In this document: positions 56,236-64,000 of the stretch, one piece after another
Numbering within the stretch: the first letter of the stretch is position 1
Layout of the letters: every line of letters begins with the position of its first letter
NCBI RefSeq assembly: GCF_902686445.1
Contig: NC_062214.1
Coordinates: forward strand, 50,751,177 to 50,815,176
Direction: 5' to 3'
Source of the DNA: Sciurus carolinensis
Lineage: Eukaryota > Chordata > Mammalia > Rodentia > Sciuridae
DNA length: 64,000 nucleotides
Notes under the pieces: generated by a model
Databases searched by the model: none
Seen by the model: the letters and a program-made list of their open reading frames with translations, nothing else
What the model was told of the DNA's origin: nothing
Position numbers and translations under genes: made by a program

Positions 56236-57511
56236 TAGTACTGTGTACCTCCTTAGCATGACAACACCAAAATAGCACACCCCTGACTGATAGGTGGTTG
56301 TAAGTTCTTTGAAAGGGACCTGAAGAACCACTGCAAACATAATCAAATATTTTATTGAAAATGATGAAAGCTTGTTCAGTTCAGAGAGTCTTCTGGAAGA
56401 GCCAGTACTGGATTGGATATATGAGGAACCTTGATAGAGGGAAGGGCACTTGGAAGATGACTTTCTTCCCATCAACCTACTGTGCTGTGTGGTGCTGGGG
56501 AAGCCTGGCATGTGGAGATCAGGAGCTTTACACTCTAGGGGCATCTGCCTCCTGTTAGAGGCCTTAGCATTGGTCCATATCAGATACCCTGAACTGAAGA
56601 CAGATTCTCAACCACTGGGATTCAGCTTTTCCCTTCTTCCTAGTTTTTCCTTAGGGCTGGGCTTAGATTAGTTCCTATATTGCCTGAACCTCTTGTCATA
56701 AGTGACCAGAGTCCCATGGACCTGGGTGCTAGCTGGCAGTGGTCCTGATCTGTAGACCTGGATGCACTGGCTACTGCCTGTGCTGTCACCATTTCTAGTG
56801 TCCTTGGGTCCTCCTTCCCTCCAGGGGGGCAGTGGTGTCTGCAGGTGGGACATGAGGACACCGATTCCTGAGGCTACAGAGTGGTGCAGGGTAGCACCTT
56901 TGCTTCTGTCTGCTCTTAGTCCAAGGCATCTTTTGCCTGTTTTCTTCAGGGGACACTTGTTCATTCCGTGTGGTAAGGACACCTATTTTCAGCTTGGTCT
57001 TGAGCCCACCTAAGGCTCCACCCCTGTAGGTGTACAAAACTGTTCTCCTTCCTGTAAAGAACAGTAGGAATGAGCCCCAAGAGGGGAGCAGGTTTGGGTG
57101 AGCCATTAAAAATGTTTATTTAAACAAACTAGTGGTTTATGACAAGCCTTTTACGGGCACTGAGTAATTTACCCTTATGCTCATTTTCCAAAGGTTTAGG
57201 TTTAGGAAAACCTCAAACATAGTGGCTAAGTACTTTTCCTTTCCTTCCCTTCAAAAATCATGTTTATTTTCAGAGGAATTTAATCCATATGCTTCAGATC
57301 CATTTCCACGTTACTCAGCAAAAGGTTGTTATTCAGCAACATTGCTAAGCCATGAGTTAGTGCCCTTATTTCTCTGCCCCTCCAACTCATGTACATGACT
57401 GAATCCTGGGCTCATGACTGAGTGACTCTTCAGTCTTTTATTGGACATAAAATAAAACTGGGGGCAAAAAGAAAAATTAGTAACACTGACCCCCCCCATA
57501 TATCTATTTAT

Positions 57512-57600
57512 AAGTAATAACATATATATATAATTACTTATACATATTTTACATATACATATTTACATATTTTATATACTTATTTTATTTATATATGCAG
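57512..57600. repeat. TA-rich low-complexity tract
   Basis: Repeated ATATAT and TTTACATAT motifs directly precede a minus-strand SINE. Confidence 0.85.
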
Positions 57601-57612
57601 ATTTTAATTTTG

Positions 57613-57786
57613 TACTGGGGATTAAAGCCAGGGGTGCTTTACCACTGAGCCACATCCTCAACCCTTTTTATTTTTTATTTTGAAACAGGGTCTTGCTAAG
57701 TTGCTGAGGCTGGCCTTGAATTTGCCATCCTCCTTCCTCAGCCTCTAGGGTGACTGGGATTATAGGCCCATACCACTGTAGCCAAC
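57613..57786 (-). repeat. B1-dID SINE
   Basis: tactggggattaaagccagg, ccactgagccacatcctcaa, ttgaaacagggtcttgctaa and gggattataggcccatacc. Confidence 0.92.
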
Positions 57787-58206
57787 TTGAGATTTGAGTC
57801 TGTGACTTCTTAAGAAGCCAGAGTCCATCAGATTTCTAGTTCAGTTTTGTGGTGAAAGAGAAAGCAGTTGTGGAATTTGGGCTTTGGAACTTCCATAGAC
57901 AAGGATCTCTTTTTGTTTAAGTAACTGTAAAAATACAAAGACTGGGTGATCTCGGAGGGGTCTTTTTGGTTCACAGCTTTGAAGTGTCTTGGAGTTCCCT
58001 TTGACCACATAATTGTGGGTTATGTGTATTCGGGAGCTTTCCAGGTGGCTGAGAAAGAGCTTAAGTCTGTTTTAGATCTTAAAATCACTGGGTATGTTGT
58101 TACAAATGGTAACACATAAACATATTCTGGGATTTTCTGAAAATGACCATGTAGTCAAGTTCTTTTTCTTTTAAACATTCACATATACAATTACTTTAAG
58201 TAACCT

Positions 58207-58375
58207 TTTTTTTTTTTTTGTACTTACAATGAACCCAGGGGTGCTCTATGACTGAACTGCATCCCCAGCCCTTTTTATTTTTTAGTTTGAGACAGGGTCT
58301 CTCTAAGTTGCTGAGGCTGGCCTCAAATTTGTGATCCTCCTGCCTAAGCCTCCCCAGTTGTTAGGATGCCAAGCC
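58207..58375 (-). repeat. B1-dID SINE
   Basis: A T-run, gtacttacaatgaacccagg, ttgagacagggtctctctaa and a shortened B1 head at ttgttaggatgcc. Confidence 0.9.
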
Positions 58376-58934
58376 TAAGAAGCTTTTTGACATACAGAAC
58401 AAGATGATGCTTCTGTTGAGTCTTGCTTTATTAGCATGAACTTGAGTTTCTGCTCTGTTGAGGTTGTTTGAGGACATCACCTCTCTGAGATCAAAAGGAA
58501 CAGGGAGGGGTAGTCACAATTTGAATGGTGCGTCTAGCTCCTGCAAGTCCCTTTGGTGGCCATCCTGGGAAACTGTGGTGCAGGAGGCTGTGGTTTCCCT
58601 CAGTTGGGATGGCTTCTATCCCAGCCTGTCCCAACACAACCAACAACCAACATCCCTTTCTTCATTTGGGGGTGGAAGCCCGAATTGGCTTAAAGCAGAG
58701 ACTCTTCTGTGTTCTGTTTATTCCCAAGGGCTGGCACATAGTAGGTACCCAAATATTTATTAAATATGCTAATTGAGTCCTGCATTTGGCCTCTAGGATC
58801 CCAAGCATACACATCTCTCTGTGGAATAAATCCGATGCTGACTCTTACATATTCTGCTCTGGGAATCAAACAAGCCTTGTGACTGCTAGTTACCTTCTGA
58901 GTGGTCTATACTCCTATGGCCCTATGGTCACTCT

Positions 58935-59150
58935 CATTTTTATTATTAGCATATACTTTTTATTGGGCACTTACAAAATTTGGACCCAGGCAAAGAACCT
59001 TGCATGCATCCTCAGTTAATCCCCTTGACAATCATTGAACAAACTTCCCTTTTGTAGCTGGAGAGAACCTAGTAAGTTTGCATCACTTACCTGAGGTCCC
59101 TTACTTGAGATGGGACAGTTGGAACTGGGATCCAGATCTGTATGAATCTG
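58935..59150 (-). repeat. MIR
   Basis: actttttattgggcacttac, atccccttgacaatcattga, cttacctgaggtcccttac and aactgggatccagatctg follow the reverse MIR order. Confidence 0.55.
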
Positions 59151-59182
59151 AAAGTCCACACTCATAATAATGACTGATACTG

Positions 59183-59364
59183 CTTTTTTTTTTGGTTGTT
59201 GTTCCTGGGAATTGAACCCAGAGGTGCCCTACCAGCGAACTACATCTCTATTCCTTTTTATTTTTTATCTTGGGATAGGGTCTTGCTGAGTTGCTGAGGC
59301 TGGCCTCCAACTTGCAATCCTCCTGAATAGCTGGGATTACAAATGTGCACCACAGTGCCTGGCT
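59183..59364 (-). repeat. B1-dID SINE
   Basis: cctgggaattgaacccagag, agcgaactacatctctattc, gggatagggtcttgctgagt and gggattacaaatgtgcacca. Some 10 bases of the B1 part are missing before aatagctggg. Confidence 0.9.
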
Positions 59365-60523
59365 ATTGCTTGATTCTTAAATTTGAAAAAGAACGTTTAG
59401 GGGGATTATGGTAATTTGTAATAAATTCATAGTAATTTAATCTCAATGCACTCATCATTAATCCACTAATTCTTTCTAGACTTGGTACTGGAGATGGCTC
59501 CATTGTGTCTCCCTGCAGTGGAGAAGCTCACAGATATAGTTGGAAGATGACAGACAGACCACCTGCAGTCTATGCTGTAGTTGCAGTGTGACCCAAGCAA
59601 TGTGGAAGCACTGCAGAGAGATGGCAAACAGCTCTGCTGGGCCTCATGGAGGAAGAGATCTTTGCAGATCAGAGAAGGGAGGGTTAGGAAGAAAGTAACA
59701 GCCTGAATTAAATGCAGAATATCTAGAAAAGAGATATTTGGAGAAAGTCTAGGAGTTTTCTGAGGCTGGAAATGAGATCATGAAAGTGAGGCAGGTGAAG
59801 ATGATCCATGAAGTAGAGTCAGGGAGTTTAACCTTTAACCTAAGTGGCTTTGACAGGGGAAGTGTGTTTCTGAGACACAGACAGGCATTAAGCCATTGTT
59901 CCTGTTGGCAGGTGGCTTGGGTTGGGCTTATGTCCTTCCTCCCCAAGGGTGGTATTCTTGGCAGGAAATGCATTTCAGAATTCCACTTCTCACTCTGGCT
60001 TAGTGGAGAACATAGCTGCTCGGCTTGGCTAAGACCCATGGGCATTGAGGAAAACTGCTTTGCCAGGGATGAATTGCTGATTTCTTCAGGGCCATAAAGT
60101 GCAGAAACCAAAAGGGAGAACATTAAATTGAAAACATTTTGGGGATCTTGAGACCTGAGTCACTGCCAACTTGAGCTAGGTTCCCTCTGAAGGTAGAACT
60201 CCAAGCTTTTTAGGAAAAATTTCTGGGGTTCAATTTCCCAAGCCCTTATTTCACAACATCTCTTTGGACTGGTGCATTCATGTTTTCTGTGTCTGTGCCT
60301 GCGGTCAGGCATTTTTATCCTCTGGCCGCTGCTGATTTTCTGTAAAGCTGTACTGATATTTTGATTTTTTTCTTAATTCTGTATAAATTCTTACACAAAT
60401 TTCTGACTTGTTTGACTGACAGCAGAGGTGGAGGATGGAAAGTGGGATGAAGGGAGAGAATATTCACGTGAGATTCACCTTTGGATTGGAGGGAGTAGTC
60501 ACAGTAAAATGTGATAGTTCAAT

Positions 60524-60682
60524 CTGAGCATGGTGGCACACACCTGTAATGCCAACAATTTAGGAGGCTGAGGCAGGAGAACCACAAGGCCAGCCTCAGC
60601 AACTTAGCAAGAGTTTGTCTCAAAATAAAAAGGGTTGGGGATATATCTTAGTGGTAGAGAACCCCTAGATTCAATCCCCAGT
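60524..60682 (+). repeat. B1-dID SINE
   Basis: tgagcatggtggcacacacc, gagtttgtctcaaaataaaa, gatatatcttagtggtagag and ttcaatccccagtc. Confidence 0.9.
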
Positions 60683-60714
60683 CAAAAAAAATTGCTTTAT
60701 ACGAATTCACGCTC

Positions 60715-60815
60715 TTTAACCTTATTGTAGTCCTGTTTGGTGAGTACCATTTCTTTCATTTCCCTTTCACAGATGAGGAACCTGAGAGGTTGTGTCACTT
60801 CCTGAGGTCACAGAC
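60715..60815 (-). repeat. MIR fragment
   Basis: tttggtgagtaccatttctt, tttcacagatgaggaacctg and gaggtcacagacctagc match the reverse MIR core. Confidence 0.7.
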
Positions 60816-62014
60816 CTAGCAAAAGGCATCACTGGGCTTCCAGAACAAGTTCTCTCAGTCCAGAGCCTTGAATCACAATGCTGTACCTCAGGGCTATCAA
60901 TTGGAAATAGAATAGAGAAAAAAGTTTGAAAATTTCTGACCTCTGATGAAAATACTGTTGTAAACAACAGATGTAAACAACAGACCTGCTAAGATCTCTG
61001 TGCCCTGGCTCTAAGTGTCCCACAGAAAGGATGAGTGCATGGAGCCTATTTTGAGAGCTGTATGAGTAGCACCAGGTGAACATGAAATCTTTTTGTTTTG
61101 TTTTGCATCGTTTTGTTTTGTCATTATGGATACTCACATATATCCATGGCCACTTTCATGACTTCTGCTGTAGCTGTTCACCTCTTACTCAAAGTGAAGG
61201 GCAACTGTTACCATTGAACCAGTGAACTCTGCTTATCACAGCTGGGTTTCCCACAGGTAGGATTACCTGTGAGATTTGAACAATTTATTGCTAATTATGG
61301 TTTTGAAAAACCAAGCTTAGATAAGCATTTCCTAAAATGCCTTTCTCAGGAGCACCCATTGGGTATACCAAGGTCGAACAAGTTTGCGTAAACTTGGGAT
61401 AAACCAAGTTGACTAGTCTTCATTGTCCAGGGTATTCTGTATGTCTTTATAAACAGGTGCATTATGGATCCTCAAGAGGGGAGTGTGGTTGACAGAACTT
61501 CCCAGATGAGTTTGTCCAGGGAACTCCTTTCTGTTTTCACAGAGGACCTTGTGAGACTTGTGGCTCGTGAGACCTGTTTTGGGGAAACTTGGGGCTAAAT
61601 ACCTATTAATGGAATAAAATGAAAAATAAACCCCACATGTAATTGAATATCTCTGTCCCAAATACTTAATGGGTACTAATTATAGGTTTATTAACACTGT
61701 TATTAACTGAGTTTGAGTAGAATGCTCATGTCAGATAGCTTTAAGATTTTTATCATTTTATTATTCAGTGTCACCTAATGTGTTCCTGGTTTGGGGGATT
61801 TGCACAATGGGACAACTTCAAGACAGAGACCCTTTGTTTGTCTTTCCTATTTTGTTGTGACTTTTCTCTGGTTTAGCCACAGGTGGCCTAGTAACTCTGT
61901 TTGGCTTCCAGAGAGGGCCACAACTTGAGCTTGCTGTCCCAAATTGTGCCTCATCAAAAGTTGCTCCCTCTTATTACCTTACAACCAAATAAAATGAATT
62001 TACAAACTTGAAGA

Positions 62015-62240
62015 ACAGACTTAGCATCCTTATGCTCCAAATCCAAAATCTGAGGTGTTCCAAAGATCCAAACCTTTTTGAGAACCTACATGATACTCTA
62101 AAGATTTTGGATTGTGGAGAATTTTGGATTTGGGGTTTTCAGATTAGAGGATGCTCAATTGGTAAAGCTTACGAGTACTCCAAAATCTGATAAATTCCAA
62201 AATCTGAAATGTTTCAAGTCCCAAGCACTTCAGGTAACTT
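62015..62240. mobile_element. Palindromic DNA-transposon remnant (MITE-like)
   Basis: atccaaaatctgaggtgttc and its near-complements (gaattttggatttgggg, ccaaaatctgataaattcc, aaatctgaaatgtttcaag) recur in both orientations over 220 bases. It resembles a widespread mammalian Tigger/MER-type repeat made of atccgaaat-like words. No transposase is present. Confidence 0.6.
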
Positions 62241-62879
62241 GTACTCACAACCATATGACTGTCTTTCTAGCAAAAAGGTTTTCCTTTGCTTGCCTCATTT
62301 ATTTTTCCTTCTCTTCTTTCATTTATTCATTTGTTTTGCAATGTGATATAGTTAGTTTATAATATTCCAGAGGGTGCTGAACTCTGGGGGAGTTGTAGCA
62401 GTGAACAAAATAAGCTAAGTCCTTCCTTCACAGAGATGACACTACAGAGCAGCACTGTCCAGCAGATGTACAATGGGGACACTTAGGTGATTCTGAGTTT
62501 TGTAGTACCCCATTAAAACATAACCAAAAGAAGCAGGTAAAATTAATTTTAAAATTACACTTTATTTTAACCTAATACATCCAAAATATTGGTAACTCAA
62601 CAGATGTTTAATATAAAAATATTGAGATAGCTTACTCTGTTTTCATACCATGTCTGCAAAATCATTATGTATTTTCCATTTGTAGCACATCTCAATGTGG
62701 ATTAGCCATTTTTCAATGCTTAATAGTGGGGCAGCGTGGGTCTAGAGGGAGAGACAGGAAGAAAGAGCAACACACCTGCAAGGATTTCATACTGAGATCA
62801 GTGATATGAAGCAAAGTTAAAAGGCATCAGAGGGAAAATAGGCAGGGGGTCTGCTGTAGGTGGCTGCTGGAAGGTAGGA

Positions 62880-63039
62880 ACCAGGCATGGTGGTGGTGCA
62901 CCCATTTAGCAACTTGGGTGGCTGAGGCAGGAGGATTGCAAGTTCTAGTCTAGGCTGGGCAAATCAGGAACTGTTTCAAAATAAAAACTATAAAGGACTG
63001 GGGATGTAGTTCAGTGGTAGAGTACCCCTGGGTTTAATT
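62880..63039 (+). repeat. B1-dID SINE
   Basis: ccaggcatggtggtggtgca, aactgtttcaaaataaaaac, gggatgtagttcagtggtag and gtttaattctttttaaatg. The tRNA-like 3' end is degraded. Confidence 0.9.
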
Positions 63040-63948
63040 CTTTTTAAATGCTATGGGATGTTTAGGTATTATGTCTATTTGAAGGTAGGTTATGAAATTA
63101 CCTATGATTCATTTTGCAATAATTTCTTGTGATGCTACACAGTTTGTTCCAGAATTTTTTTTCACCAAGAGGTGCCTATTTCCACAACAAACTTTTAAAA
63201 CAACATTTACTTAACAAGGATTGTAAACATATTTGGATTAGCTTCTTTTTGTTGATTACACTCAGAACTGTAGAGTACTTTGTAAGTGTATAGGGCTGTG
63301 GTTAGGCTTAGGGCCGCTAATGTACATCCTTGGTGGGTCCATTTTTCATCATGGAGAGCTCTGATTGAGAACTTGAAACCTCAGACCTGCTCAAAAAGAG
63401 CCTGCCAGGAAATGAATGAGCTGATTGCAGGTATTCTGGATGAAATGCTCTTCTCACAGGACTCTTAGTGTACCTTCTGTGTGATAAGCCACCCATGCAT
63501 TTATCAGTCTGACCTGTTTACTGAAAAAGCTATACTGGGGTTGAAAGCTCTGAGTCACTGTCAGGGAGATCAATAAAATCATGAGATATTGCATTTCCTT
63601 AGAAATTATTCAGCAGACATTTATTCATCAACCACTCTACTCCAGACATGGAGGATATATAATCTAGTAATTAATGCTCCTACCTTACAGCCTGGGAGGG
63701 TGGAGGGTGCAGTCATGTGAACAAATGAGAACAATAGATTCTATGTCCACATAAGGCATAGAGGGGGCAGGAAAGTGGGAGAACTCCTTTACTCTTGGGG
63801 AAATTGATCCTTGATTTGAACCTTATGAAGTATAGTAAGAATTGTCCATTGATCAGAGAGGGCACTTTGGGCAAAGAGAGATCAGATGACTTGGGGTACA
63901 TTGAAGAGCTACTAGCAAAGACATACCGCTCAAAGGTTCTTTTATTTT
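63040..63948. other. Intronic sequence, nothing recognised
   Basis: No repeat family or coding signal was identified. The composition is ordinary. Confidence 0.45.
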
Positions 63949-64000
63949 CTTCCTTCCTTCCTTCCTTGCTTCCTTCCTTCCTTCCTTCCTTCCTTCCTTC
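63949..64000. repeat. (CTTC)n microsatellite, cut by the window edge
   Basis: At least twelve TTCC/CTTC units with one G interruption (ccttgcttcc) continue past the last base of the window. Confidence 0.97.

Larger units (their letters stand above)
48801..64000 (+). other. CEMIP: Probable CEMIP intron 1
   Basis: From the donor at 48801 to the window end I find no coding exon with CEMIP features. Stretches without recognised content are 50170-50820, 51000-51655, 51705-53650, 54040-55970, 56240-57510, 57790-58205, 58380-58930, 59365-60520, 60820-62015 and 62240-62875. The frames of 152 and 175 codons on either strand look like chance. Confidence 0.6.

Overview
The window is mammalian nuclear DNA, most likely from a squirrel-family rodent (Sciuridae, for example a marmot or ground squirrel). 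It carries split genes with GT-AG introns, one CpG-island promoter and very dense SINEs. The commonest SINE is a 7SL/B1-like monomer fused to a tRNA-like ID unit (B1-dID/MEN type) alongside free ID units, a combination known from squirrels. The species cannot be fixed from sequence alone. There are no bacterial-type operons, CRISPR arrays or phage genes.

Two protein-coding loci are present, both on the + strand. The first is the 3' part of ABHD17C, a depalmitoylating serine hydrolase: exon 2 (22481-22660), the terminal coding exon (27338-27557) and a 3' UTR ending near 28795. Exon 1 lies upstream of the window, so 1-22480 is intron 1. The 132 C-terminal residues are open and contain the whole Ser-Asp-His triad. 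The second is a CpG island with a duplicated TATA box and a non-coding first exon (about 48535-48800, followed by a GTAAGA donor). By gene order and spacing this is most likely the CEMIP (KIAA1199) promoter, because ABHD17C and CEMIP are same-strand neighbours on human 15q25.1. The rest of the window (48801-64000) would then be CEMIP intron 1. No CEMIP coding exon was found.

Layout: 1-2396, a minus-strand LINE-1 cut by the window edge, with a 5' UTR of two 459-bp monomers and broken ORF1 and ORF2; 2400-22480, ABHD17C intron 1 with SINEs and old L1 and MIR pieces; 22481-28795, ABHD17C exons, intron 2 and 3' UTR; 28860-30420, a SINE split by a 555-bp solo LTR, followed by a second, class-I-like LTR; 30420-48100, intergenic DNA with a SINE-in-L1 insertion, an LTR nested in a relative, a duplicated SINE+MER5-like block and an LTR-like CpG-bearing patch; 48110-49990, the CEMIP-type promoter region; then intron to the end, which stops inside a CTTC microsatellite.

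I found no convincing new biological system. The observations most worth a second look are the monomeric L1 5' UTR with a long antisense reading frame, the solo LTR with eleven 9-bp repeats just downstream of ABHD17C, the double TATA box, the nested same-family LTRs, the ID-ID tandem SINE sharing one target duplication, and the duplicated SINE+MER5 block.
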